Below, one piece after another: positions 45,660-56,971 of a stretch of 64,000 nucleotides of DNA. The notes beneath the pieces were generated by a model, which was not told the origin of the DNA, searched no databases, and worked only from the letters and a program-made list of their open reading frames with translations. The position numbers and the translations under genes were made by a program. This DNA is from Strongyloides papillosus (taxonomy: Eukaryota > Nematoda > Chromadorea > Rhabditida > Strongyloididae). The DNA is taken from assembly GCA_005656395.1 (NCBI GenBank), contig SRSI01000046.1, positions 558,001-622,000 on the forward strand, in the 5' to 3' direction. The number at the start of each line of letters is the position of its first letter. Positions within the stretch are counted from its first letter, which is position 1.

Positions 45660-45990
45660 ACTTAACAATAATTAAAAAACAACGTATATTAATGGAAATT
45701 TCTAAAATATTTGACTTAATCTCAATGATTTAATAAATATATTTAAAATTCAGGAAAATTCATCTCAGAAATTTAAAAATATTTACAAATACAATAATTG
45801 AAGTTTCAATTTTTTCTTTTCATGAAGACATGTTCTTAATTAAGTGTAATTAAAAAATAATGTCATATTAAGGTACACCCGTTAAAATTTGTCTTAATAA
45901 CAATGACTCAATCGACATATTTAAAATTCAGAAAAATTCATCTCGGGAATCCTAAAATATTTACAAATATAACAACTAAATTTACATGGA
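45660..45990. repeat. ~178-bp tandem duplication
   Basis: Two head-to-tail copies share gtaattaaaaaa-aa-gt-atattaa, ctcaatgatt/ctcaatcgac, atttaaaattcaggaaaa/atttaaaattcagaaaaa, ttcatctc and aaaatatttacaaata. The common attca(g) positions are 45748-45752 and 45926-45930. Identity ~75% by eye. Noncoding. Confidence 0.65.
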
Positions 45991-46529
45991 TAAAACTGTA
46001 ATTATTTAATTGTTTATATAACAGTAAATGATTATGATATTCTTTTTTGATAAATTTTATAAGTATGGATTAAATAAATTTTATTAAATATGAGTTAAGT
46101 CTATGAGTTAATTAGATATTGAGAATGTAAATAAATATTTGCTATAGATTTTCAAATGTAATATGTTATATGTTTCAAAAAGTTGTATTTTTATGGTCTT
46201 AAAGCATAATACAGTTTCTAAAGATCCTATATCACTCAAGTATTTTCATAAATGAAACGGATTTACTTCAAATATAAGTGAAACCTACTTGAAAAGTTAA
46301 TTAAAATATTTAAAAATCGAAAAAATCATCTTATATTTTTATCAAATCACCAATTTTGTAATTATTATTATTCTTATATTTGAACATAATTATAAGTAAA
46401 ATATAAAAAATTAATATTTAAATTTATTCAAAAGCACTAAATTATTATAAAAAAATACAACACTTTCTAAATAAATACAATAAATTACAATTTTTTTAAC
46501 TTTTAAAAAAAAATAAGTTAAGATTTTTA

Positions 46530-47171
46530 TTAATTTTTCCTCCTTTTACTTCGAACATTAATTACGAAATTCATACTTTTTCTTTTCCTTTCCATTCTTT
46601 TTTCTCTTTGTTTTGGGTGTGCTATATTGATTAATGTTCGAGTTCGAGCAGGGTGATCATTATTACGGACTTTCTTAACAATTATTTTCCTTTCTTTACT
46701 GATGAATGACATAATGGAGTTAAACTTTTTAAGCAAATCATTTCCATCCGAAATATTCTCTGGAACATTCCTCATTACCTTTATTTTTTCTCTCTTCATA
46801 TATTCCACCAATTGTAGAAGAATTTTTACTTCACTTTCAGTTAATTTGTTTACTTCATTTTTATTAATCTTATTCTTATTAAACCTTTTGGTGAAATTTG
46901 AAGAAACATAATAAGTTTCATTTTTTATCAATTCTACAATATTCTTATTGATAATTTATGGGTCGATATTTTCAATATATTTTGATGGAAATTGTATCTC
47001 TTCGTTAAAAATTGATTTTTTGAAAATATCCATTTCCTTGTATTCCCTTTTATTTATATGTGAACACCCATAAAATTTTTCCACAAAATTATTTATAAAG
47101 TGCCACAAGAGTTGGTGGTAATATGGATATCTATTGATATAAGAAACTCTTTGACGATTCTCCGACTCTGT
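46530..47171 (-). pseudogene. Unrecognised ORF interrupted by one in-frame stop
   Basis: On the minus strand, after an acceptor-like ttacag (47172-47171), the frame reads SENRQRVSYINRYPYYHQL, then LLWHFINNFVEKFYGCSHIN, then a stop near 46963 (NIDP-stop). It resumes in the same frame as IINKNIVELIKNETYYVSSN and continues 133 codons to a Lys/Arg-rich end (KRMERKRKSMNF, RSKRRKN). One stop in ~210 codons suggests a recent pseudogene or a sequencing/assembly base error. No family recognised; the basic tail suggests a nucleic-acid-binding or nuclear protein. Confidence 0.45.
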
Positions 47172-47741
47172 AATTTTAAGAGATAAGTAAAATTTTATAC
47201 AAATTATAGTTAATCAGATCTGTAAGGTAGCAATGCTGGAAAGTTTTCAGAAATATAGGATAATTACTTGAGGTATTCAGAACTGTATAAGAAGCATAAA
47301 GGAAGGCTTTATTCGAAGCATAAATAAGTATAATAACAAAAACGGGGTCTGAAATGAATTACATTAAAAATAGAATTACAATTACATTAATATAAGATAA
47401 CTTAAAATGACGAAATTATGATGAAATAGGAGTTTGTATATGCAATTTGGTCATCATTTTTGTTGTAAAATCATTTTTTTTACTCTATGAAATAGTTCCG
47501 TCAAAATTTGAAAATTACTAAGAAAAACAAATTTTTTATCATATTTTTTGTTAATTAGAGTAAAATATTTTTTATTGGTGATATGCCTGTATATAAAATT
47601 TACAATATTATTTTAAAATTACAAAATTACCTTAAAAATATTAATAACTTATCTTAGAAGAACTCTATAGTTTTTACAGACAATATACTTAAAAGAACCC
47701 AAAAGGTCAAACATTAAATTTATAAACCACATATTATTACT
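47172..47741. other. Intergenic region
   Basis: About 0.57 kb between the interrupted ORF and the zinc-finger gene, nothing recognised. Confidence 0.4.
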
Positions 47742-49259
47742 TTAGTTATTTTTATTTTTATGATGCTTTTCTATATGTTTATTCAATTCTTTGGAGATTG
47801 TATAAGCTTTTCCACAACCGTGTTCACTACACTTATGTGACCAGTGGTCTGGTCTATGAATTTGTAATTCACAGTGAGATCTAGTTTCAAAATTACATTC
47901 TTTTATTCGACATTTCATTGGTTTAGCAGATTTTTTTTTATGTCGTTCAAGATACCAATTTTTATGGTATGCCAATCCACAAACTTCACAAACATAATTT
48001 TTTTTCTTATGTGTTGAATTATGTTGAATAAAAAGATAACGGTTGGTAAATACATCAGAGCAATGTTTACATTTGTATTCCAACTTTTTATTAGTATGTT
48101 TATTGCGAACATGTGCTTGTAAACTGCAAAGATAAATAAAATCTTTATTACAGCCATCTTTTTGACAACGGTATTCGTAATGTGATTCTATATGAACAAC
48201 CATTTCACATCTACTTTTAACTTCCACTTTACAATCCTGTTTATAGCATTGTTTTTTCTTCTCTTTTTTATGTTGATTGAGATGTTTTTTTTCTCTAAAT
48301 TTAAATTCACACACTTCACAAGTAAATTTTTTTTCCTCGTGAGTAAACTTATGAGAGTACAGGATTGTGTGTGTTGAAAAAGATTTATTGCAAATGCCAC
48401 AACTGTATTTTTTCTCACCATGAATTTTCATGTGTTGATTTAAATTATCTCTTGACTTTAATTTTTGAGAACAGTTGGGGCAGTTGTAAGTTTTTATTTC
48501 TTTTTTAGAAAATTCAGGATGTATATCTATAATATGTCTACTTAAGTTAAGGAATCGACCTAAGCAGTGAGAACATAAATGTTTGTCATATGTAATATCA
48601 TTTATATTCATGTACTTATCAGAATGATGGAACGACATATGTCTATCGAGACAATGGTAATTTGTAAACTCTTTGGAACAAATTGAACAGTAAAAATATT
48701 CTGGATCTTCAAAAAACCTATTTATATAGTCATCTTTGTGTTTTGCTCTATAATGTTGCTTAAGGTAATGTTCTTCTACTAATTCTTGAGGCCAAATTTC
48801 ACATTTAAAGACATTAGCTATGTTGCCTGTCTCGGCTTCATACTTCTTTTTATGAACTCTTTGTCGATGTCTTTCAAATGTTACTCTACTTATTGTCTTA
48901 AATATGCAGTCTTTTTCTTGGCATTTATAACGGTCAAAGTCTTCTAAAAATGCACTTTTGTAGATCTCTACGTGATCGAGACCCATATGTTTCTTCAAAT
49001 GAAAATAACAACTAAGATCTTTGTTACACAAAGTTTCATCAATTAACTTGTACTTGCAAACGTGTCGTCTTCTTCCATTTATGAATTCCACCTTGTAATA
49101 GTTGAATAAAGGATTATTACAAATGTCATCTCTCATATGTATCATCCAACTTCGTGGTGTTTCAAAGTTAAGCTTACTTTTTGCACAAATACGGCTTTTA
49201 AATTCTTCGGGAGGCAATTCTTTTATGCCGAGAGACTTTAAAGTAAATTCTCTTTTCAT
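47742..49259 (-). CDS. Multi-C2H2 zinc-finger protein
   Basis: Single-exon 505-aa protein from ATG 49259. It is almost entirely C2H2 fingers, about 13-15 of them. Clear examples: YKCQEKDCIFKTISRVTFER-HRQRVH, FYCSICSKEFTNYHCLDRHM-SFHH, YSCGICNKSFSTHTILYSHK-FTH, YKCKHCSDVFTNRYLFIQHN-STH, YVCEVCGLAYHKNWYLERHK. Several fingers use CxxxxC spacing and the linkers are mostly irregular, as in TFIIIA-like or RNA/DNA-binding proteins; only a few TH-E-K/GEK linkers occur. Some units lack the second His, so not every finger may bind zinc. The short N-terminus has no KRAB/ZAD-type domain. Likely nuclear DNA- or RNA-binding factor; target unknown. It sits in a repeat-rich region. Confidence 0.92.
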   Translation of the reverse strand: MKREFTLKSLGIKELPPEEFKSRICAKSKLNFETPRSWMIHMRDDICNNPLFNYYKVEFINGRRRHVCKYKLIDETLCNKDLSCYFHLKKHMGLDHVEIYKSAFLEDFDRYKCQEKDCIFKTISRVTFERHRQRVHKKKYEAETGNIANVFKCEIWPQELVEEHYLKQHYRAKHKDDYINRFFEDPEYFYCSICSKEFTNYHCLDRHMSFHHSDKYMNINDITYDKHLCSHCLGRFLNLSRHIIDIHPEFSKKEIKTYNCPNCSQKLKSRDNLNQHMKIHGEKKYSCGICNKSFSTHTILYSHKFTHEEKKFTCEVCEFKFREKKHLNQHKKEKKKQCYKQDCKVEVKSRCEMVVHIESHYEYRCQKDGCNKDFIYLCSLQAHVRNKHTNKKLEYKCKHCSDVFTNRYLFIQHNSTHKKKNYVCEVCGLAYHKNWYLERHKKKSAKPMKCRIKECNFETRSHCELQIHRPDHWSHKCSEHGCGKAYTISKELNKHIEKHHKNKNN

Positions 49260-49364
49260 ATTAGACTATATTTTTTACATATTAAAGTGTAGAGGTAACC
49301 ACCTAATGAAGATATAGCAAAAGATGAAAAATCGGATATTAATGTCTGGTTTCCATGCACTTTA

Positions 49365-50142
49365 TTGAATAATCTTTATACCAAAAAAACTTATTAAAAC
49401 ACTTTCAAAAATGAGTGCTAATTCTTCAGAAATTTTTTCCACTACCTTAATTACTGATAAGCCATCATTTGCTCTAAGCAATTCTCTATTGTGGGAAAAT
49501 TTATCATTACATTTAGCAAAATAGACAGCACTTCGAATGTGTTCATAGGCTCTATATTTACAACTCTTGCCAACGTATGAAATTTTTTTTCAGAATTTCA
49601 TCTTTTTTTAGAGATTCTTCTATAGAATCAATTTAAACATAAGTATAATGTTTATCAATACCCAAATAAGTATCGAGGAATGTGTAGTACGTTTATATCA
49701 AAATGAATAGAATATAATGATTTATTTATAAGATCTCTAATGATTATTCAATATTATATAAATGTCTTTCTTTTATACTATTTATCAAAGGACGGGTTGT
49801 CCCACCCTACAAATGCTTCATAAATTATCTGACCGAAATCACCGCTAAATTTCATAGAACCCATATCAGTAATCATAAAAGATTTTTCCATGTTGGATTT
49901 AAAACATTTATAGCATTTCCTTTAAAGTTGTTTTTACTAGTGAACTTTTTTAATCCTTTTATAGTTTGTTCAATTTCTTCTTTAATTGTCATAGATCTAC
50001 CGCTAAATAGTTCAACTTCAGATTTAATATTGTCGATGAAAATTGCTTCATCGTATAAAGCGATGTCAGAGGGAGAATTGTAGAAGAATTCGACGTCATT
50101 TTCATAATCAGGTTCATAATCAGATTCAGGAAATGTACTCAT
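49365..50142 (-). pseudogene. Decayed or frameshifted ORFs, unknown family
   Basis: An intact 89-codon ORF (50142-49873; MSTFPESDYEPDYENDVEFF, acidic) stops at WKNLL. The overlapping frame continues with coding-like sequence (MEKSFMITDMGSMKFSGDFG, then QIIYEAFVGWDNPSFDK-stop). Further on, ~49690-49365 contains pieces in different frames, TYYTFLDTYLGIDKHYTYV and KYRAYEHIRSAVYFAKCNDK, separated by stops. Either a multi-exon gene not resolved here or a pseudogene. No family recognised. Confidence 0.4.
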
Positions 50143-52000
50143 TAAAAACTGTATGCCTGAAGAACTAAAATAACATTAATATGGAGAACAAGAGATGAAA
50201 AATATTGTATACAGTAATAAAAAATGTATTTTTAAAATAATAACTTACTTTCAAATTATACTTTAAAAAATATTAGAAAAAAATCGGAGCAAACTTTATA
50301 AAAAATCTGAAAATATAACAATTAAACTAGGAGTATATTAATGGTTTTACGAAATCAAATTTTAATATATAAAAAACGGTAATTGTATAAATTAAGATAT
50401 CTAATTTTTATTTGAAACCCATAATTGCGAGCCATCTAAACATTTTTATTTTCTAAGTTAAATTTAATTATATTTGTACTGGCGCGTTCCTAGACCAGGT
50501 TGAGAGTCAGAAAATTACTTCAGATACGTAAAATTTACATTCACTAAACCAAACACCAAATTAAAAAAGTACAATAAAAAAAACCTATCCTTATAAAAAA
50601 ACTTGGGCCCAATAAAATTTAATGAGGGAGATAACAAAATAAAATAACTTAAATTTATCACCAATCTTAACTTGTAACCCTGTGAGTTTATCAGCGAACA
50701 AGTATTAACTCAAACCCCTAAAATAGGCAAATACGTTAAATTATGAAATACCTCATAGAATTAAATCAGAAATGTAAAATGAAATGATTTTAAAATTTCT
50801 AAGCTTATATACCCAAATGTCATGATTGGTAAAATGCAATTCATTGTCTAAGCTAACTAATTTCGCGCGAGAGTTAAAGATAAAAAATAAAGAATTTACA
50901 AAAGTACAACATAGATAATTTTCCAAAATTATCTTACTAAACACTAATTTTAGCAAAAACCATTTATATAAATTTGTTATATTCATAACTGTATTAACTA
51001 CATAATAAAATGCACAATATTATTGATAATATTTAGACATAAAATAGAAACTAAATTGGTAACCATCTTTTTACTAAATATATCTAACTTTATAATTCTA
51101 ATGCTCAAAAAATGTTATTCTTTGTTGATACTGTAGAAGCCAAATATACAAAAAGAAAAAAACCTAATAATATTTATAATTTCTATGCGACAAAAATTAC
51201 TTCTTTTGATTGGAAATAAACATTAACATATTTTTTGATAATAAAATTTCAACTTTATTTTATGAAAAAGTATGCGATTAAACATTTAAAATCATTTTTT
51301 ATTTACAAAAAATAAGCCTTACTGTGAAAGGACATGCATATTAAAAATTTTGATATTTTTTCGTTACGTAAATATGATAAATTAACATGATAAAAATTGT
51401 TATTTACTAGAAGAAGGCAATTTCTATTAAGTAGAAGAATCAATGCAAATGGCATATTATGATCATATTGAATTAACAATAAATATTTATTAAAAATGTT
51501 TTTATGTGTATAATATGAGATCCAATTAAAACATTATTTTACGCTGTTAAAGATTGTGATATAAAAAAAAATTATTAATTATCATTTTTATTTTGTGATA
51601 TGTTTCCAGAAAATTTTGCTTATGATTTTAATATTTTAAAATTAAATCGCAATGTAAAATAATTGTTATTTGGTAATATTTATAATTATTGGAATTAACA
51701 AATACTTATTGTTTTAAAAATTACATTTTAATTATTTTAAATTTTTTAAAATCATTTAAGATGTTGAATTTCGTTAATTTATAAATATTTTTGCTAAAAA
51801 ATAGAATAAATTAAATTAAAAAGAGATATTAATAATTAAAAAGAGAAAAATATTGTTTAAAGACAGTATCAATTCTAAAAACATAATTAAACAGTATAAA
51901 TTTTATTATTTTAATGTTCTTAAATCATGATATTTTATATATTTTATCATAAAATATAATAAATCGTCATTTTTTGTTGAAATGTTGATTTTTTGGTATT
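50143..52000. other. AT-rich gene desert
   Basis: About 1.9 kb without supportable genes; low-complexity A/T tracts only. Confidence 0.5.
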
Positions 52001-52119
52001 ATTTTTTTTTGTGCCAGTCGTTTTAACTTGTATAAAATTACTGTTTAGTATAGTCAATATAATATAAAAAAGTAAGTTTAATTTTTAAAATTGATCATAC
52101 ATTTATACTAAAATAACTA

Positions 52120-52310
52120 TTCACTTTTTAAAAAATGTATGATAATTTATATGAAATGTATGTACATGTCTATAAAAAATGTATAGGTAATGTCGTTTTA
52201 ACAAAATATGCACATTTTATAAGAAATGTATATACATTTTTATAAAAAAACATAGCAAATTACTATAACAAGTATGTATGTCGTTTCAACATTATATACA
52301 GTCAAAACAA
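52120..52310. repeat. Short degenerate tandem repeats with ATGTCGTTT(T/C)AACA
   Basis: Two-plus units of ~85-90 bp combine (a/t)aagaaatgta(t/g)(a/g)tacat, t(t)tataaaaaa(t/c)gta and atgtcgttt(t/c)aaca (52190-52204 and 52279-52293). A complementary string occurs at 52300-52312 and again at 52562-52575. Noncoding; may be the eroded subterminal region of a mobile element. Confidence 0.45.
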
Positions 52311-52561
52311 CATACATATCTGTTTTTTAAATAATACAATACATTTTCTAAAAAATTCACAAACAATAATAAATAAAGGTATATGAATTTATAAAAAATG
52401 ATACCTCATTATGTAGTTAAATGATTTGACATTTATATTAATTGTTATATTAACTTTTTTAAATTGAGTATACTTAGAAAACTTAAGATCACTAACATTT
52501 ATTAATAAATCAAATGAATATTTTATTTTTTTAACAATACATCGGAGGGTTATAGTGTATA

Positions 52562-52591
52562 TGTCAAAACGACAGTTTTATTTTTGAGTGT
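52562..52591 (-). repeat. 30-bp sequence inverted relative to 44058-44088
   Basis: tgtcaaaacgacagttttat then ttttgagtgt, the inverted partner of 44058-44088, with TA at the outer edge. Either two separate decayed transposon ends of one family or the two ends of an 8.5-kb element that contains the zinc-finger gene. Confidence 0.5.
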
Positions 52592-52734
52592 AATTTAGAA
52601 GTTATTAACAATTATATTGATTAAAAGTAATATATAATATTTATATTCAACAAGAAAAGTTTAAATAACTTAATTATTTAATGTACTTGTACAATAATAT
52701 ATGTAAATATTCAGGTAATCTAGCAGGAACATTT

Positions 52735-53330
52735 TAAGCGAATGATATGGGTTAAGTAAAAGTCCAGTACTAATATAAGGTGGCCGGGTAATGAAACGGA
52801 GTTTCAACAAATCTAACTACTTCTGGGTATGATAAATATGTGTTAGTAGGGTTTTGGGCTTATTGCCGATCCCTATTTGTATTCGGAAAACCCAAAGTGA
52901 TCGTGTTCTTCTGAAGCTTGATACGGATCAGGTTTCAAAGGTGAAACACTTCCAGATTGTTGAAGGTACCACTACTAGACTAGTTTCCGACGGTGAGATA
53001 AGTTTAAGACCATTTTAAATGCTAGAAGAGAGGATCTGTCAATAGGGCAGGTTTCTACAAATTGAGGTTATTCCCTAAGATACAGAAGCCGCCTCTGGAG
53101 CTACTTAAATCTATAAAGTGAGTTTGAGATCCTCACAGAGTCCGACGTGTAGGAACTGTCAGTAGGGCAGATTACTGCGTATGGACATTGTCCCAGACGA
53201 TACAAGGGGCCGTTTTTGGAGACAACTAAGCCTGTAGATTGAGTTATAAAGTGCCAAATATGCTAAGATAGAGACTGCCAATATAAATGGTTTATATGTG
53301 TGAGTGTGACTTCAGACAGTTGAATTAAAC
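52735..53330 (-). repeat. Dispersed repeat, copy B, with 120-bp tandem units
   Basis: GC-richer than its surroundings. Copy A at 19.9-20.1 kb aligns with its first ~220 bp in inverse orientation. Within it, units of 120 bp can be stacked (starting near 52921, 53041, 53161 and 53281): ggatca-ggtttc, agggca-ggtttct, agggca-gattact; and ctgtcaatagggcag against ctgtcagtagggcag exactly 120 bp apart. The period is a multiple of three, but all frames carry stops now. Confidence 0.65.
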
Positions 53331-55333
53331 CATCAAAATCTGCATATTAACTTTTAACACCTTAGAGAACGTTTCAAAACAAACAAAATTAGGGACTTCA
53401 GTAGTGTAGAATTTTTCAAATAAATATTGTTTCAAAAAGTATAAAAAGTTGTTTTGAAGTTATCTGAATTCCCGCTTGATTTCTAGATACTTACAAGAGG
53501 TTTCAAAAGTAGAAATTTTTGTATGACTATTTTCACGAGTAGTGATAATTTTTGTAATATAGAAAATTGAAATATGAGGATTATCAGTCAAAACAATTTG
53601 GATTCTGACAGTATATCAGGGTCAATGATTTTAATGATACCGTAAAATGTCTTCAGTTTTGAATTTAAAGGTGATAATATGAAATTTAAAATTGATCTAT
53701 AGCCTGAAGTAAATCGTTTTTAAAGAACTTTTAAGAACAAATCGTATTTGCAAAAATAATTTTTAAGTCCATTAAAAGCTTTTAGTAGTATCAATATTAA
53801 TATTAAGCCTTATTATTAATTAATTAAATGGTTTTATTCCAAAAATACAGATTAATTAGGGAAATACAATAAGACCATGTAGAATGTTTTTCTCGGAATG
53901 ATTTAAATAATTCAAAAACGTATATATAGATTTTTAAACACGCTGAGTATGAATTTAGTTTTTCAAGATTCGGATTTTTTTTTCCTATGATTTTGTGCAA
54001 AAAAAAACCCACTTAAAGATTATATCTTTCAAAATTTACATTGGTAGATAGAAAGTACTCAAAAAAAGTAAAAAATTGTATATTTTCATGGTTTTAAAAA
54101 GTAATTTTTGTGACATGTGACCATGGTCAAAAACTTCCAGTAGAGATACAGACGTTCAGATTGTATATATAAAGCTGATATTTTTTCTGTATAATTTAAA
54201 GCCTAAGGTTATTGTTTAATCATGCAAATATTGGTTCATAAATTTTACTTGTCCACATACTTAAAATTGTTTGACTTTTCTAAGCAAAGTGTTTTAAATA
54301 ATTTATCAATAAGTTTGCCAAAAACGTTTATGCATTGGTAGTGTGGAATCTGGATTATTACCTTTTTATTTTAATTAATTAATTACTACGCCATCGACAA
54401 ACAAGTCGTGCCGATAAATATAACAATAGCTATATTAAGATTTTTCATAGTTAGTTTTTGTTCCAATTAACTAATAAAACAATTTATAAGTAAAAAAAGT
54501 TATTCTTTCATTTACCTCTAAAACTTTTTCAAATATAAATAAATGTTATAATTAAATTTAGTTGTACAATGATATAAGATTAATTTAACTTTTTATATGA
54601 CATTTTGTACTGCACCTTTTTATAAAAGTAATTACTTGAAATTTTTTCAAACTGAAAAAATACTAATACACATTTAAACTTATCACTTGGATTTTCGTCG
54701 TACATCAGTAGTTTTTGATGGCATTTGTAGGTAAATAAAGTTTTTTTTTCTTTGTCTAAAGATACTGTTTAAAAGTCTTATTGTTTTTAAAAGTTTTATC
54801 TCAGTGTATATAACTTAAATTCAAAGATAGTGAGCATGATTAATTTAGAATAGAAGACATTATGTAAATCAAAAACCACAGTATGTAGGATAATTAATTA
54901 AGTTAATAATCACATCAATTATTTTTAATTAGTGTTAACATCTAAAAGTAATACGATTCCTACATAATATGTTATGTTTCAAGTAATATTTCTAGTGCTT
55001 ATTTAACTTAAAGGATATTTTTTTAGTTTATGATATCATTTTTAACATTTTTTCAGACTTTAAAAACTATAAATCTCAAATATCAGAGGATAAAAACATA
55101 ACAATCTTGGAAATGTATTGAATTTCAGATAAAAAAGAAGAATAAGATTTAAAATATAATATATTTGTACTTTTGAAATGAAAAACATTTTTTAGCATCG
55201 TTTTTTATAGTAAAAGTGTTTATCTTTTTGACATAGAATATAGATAAAAGATTTTAAAAGTAGAAGTCTTGACTTTAAACTTATCAACAAAGAAGAAAAT
55301 AATAAAAAAAGTATATTATTGTGAAAATTACAA
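53331..55333. other. Intergenic region
   Basis: About 2 kb downstream of the arrestin gene, AT-rich; no gene supported. Short ORFs here are low-complexity. Confidence 0.5.
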
Positions 55334-56971
55334 TTATTCTTCATCAAAATAAACAGGATATTTTGGTGTGAAAGATTTATCACCAAAATAACCATCTTCT
55401 TTATCATCAACAACGTTAACTGGACCAAAGAATGATTCTTTAAAAAATGGTGGTGGAAGTTGTGGATAAATTTCACTTAATATTGAACTAGCCATTCTAA
55501 CCCGTTTTTTAGTTGTTGTAGAACCATGTCCATTAGCTAATAATAAACCTTTATTACTACTTTGATCTTCATTATTATCAGGTAACATTAATTCACTTTC
55601 ATCAACTTCGCTATGCTCGTTTGATCTACTCGGTGTTGGGGTTGTTTTTATTGTTATCCCACATTCATCTGTCACAGTTACTTTGACATCACTTTTTTTC
55701 TTAGCACCCTTCGCATTATTACCATTACCATTTTTTATCTTTTTTGCACTTTTAATATTTTTTGTTACTATTTCACTTAAAAGTGGAATTGTCCCAATTG
55801 TTATTGGAATGTAAATTGATGATTCTTGTGAAATTGATAAGACAACTTTATATGTTATTATTATTAACGAACATGTTGAAAGTGATGGTGGTAATGACAA
55901 GAATGTTATCTCAGATGCGGGTGATTTAGATAAGTCAAATGTCGACATTCCTTTAACATCACCAACATTCTTTTTTAATATAATTTTACATTCTTTTTTT
56001 TCAAATTCAGCACCACTGAAATTTTTTGCCTTATATAATACTTCTTGTATTAATGATATATGAACATGTTTTAATATACTCCTCCCTTTATTTTCTACTT
56101 TTCCCTTTAATGATAATGTTTCTCCAGGTGTAAAACCTAGTCTTTCAGTTGCTAATTCTAAAAAAACTTGTTGTTGCCCATTATTAATACAACATAGTTT
56201 AAATACTTTTGTTGTTGGTGAAAGACAGATATCTTGGCATGTCATTGGTGTTGTTAACTTACTATCATCATTCATATCTTCAATACCAATAACTGTGAAT
56301 AATTTTTTTGTACAAATATCAAAATCCCACGGTCGTTCACAAATAGCTCTACATGTATACCTTACATAACCATAACTTCCTTCAAATGATGTTGGTAAAG
56401 TTTTTGGAAGTGTATATTGAAATGGTACTTCATGAAATCCTTTCGGTAATATTCTTTCTTTCTACAACAAAATAATAATGATAAAGATAAAAGAGGTTAT
56501 TGAAGGGTAAATAATTTTTATAAATTTAATATTAAATAAATAGAAAAAGGAAAAATGATGTTGTTTATTTGATTTTTAAAATTACCTCATGTTTATTCGG
56601 TCCAGAAGTAATTGAAAACTTGTGGGTATATTTTGTATTAAATTGTTCACAAAAATATGGTTCACTTTGACCACAATGTTTTCTATTCTTTCCTGTACCC
56701 TTACTCCAATAAGTTTTAGCTCTTCCCTTAATTTCAAGTAGTATTTCATTTACTTTTTTATCTTCTGATGATTCAATGATTACCTTTAATTTACAAAAAA
56801 ACAATTATTAATATATAATAAAATTGCTATATTTATTATTTTTAAAGGAAATAAAGATTAATTTAATAATTTATTGTGTAAAACACTTACTTTTCCACTG
56901 ACTTCTTGTCCTGCAAAATAAGCACTTTCAGGATTGTCAAATACAATTTCAAAGCGATCTAACTTAACCAT
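55334..56971 (-). CDS. Alpha-arrestin (arrestin domain-containing protein)
   Basis: Cytosolic adaptor that links membrane receptors and transporters to ubiquitin ligases and endocytic sorting. Three exons: 56971-56891, 56783-56586 and 56461-55334; all joins phase 0; 468 aa. Arrestin N domain: LDRFEIVFDNPESAYFAGQEVSGKV, ILLEIKGRAKTYWSKG, LPKGFHEVPFQYTLPKTLPTSF, GSYGYVRYTCRAICERPWDFD. Arrestin C domain: FLELATERLGFTPGETLSLK, VENKGRSILKHVHISLIQ, LIIITYKVVLSI. These follow the ARRDC/TXNIP pattern. The C-terminal tail (~150 residues) is Ser/Asn/Gly-rich and ends with PPPFFKESFFG and YPVYFDEE; no clean PPxY motif is visible, which would be unusual for an ARRDC-type NEDD4 adaptor. The overlapping minus ORF at 55192-55476 is a shadow. 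Confidence 0.92.
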
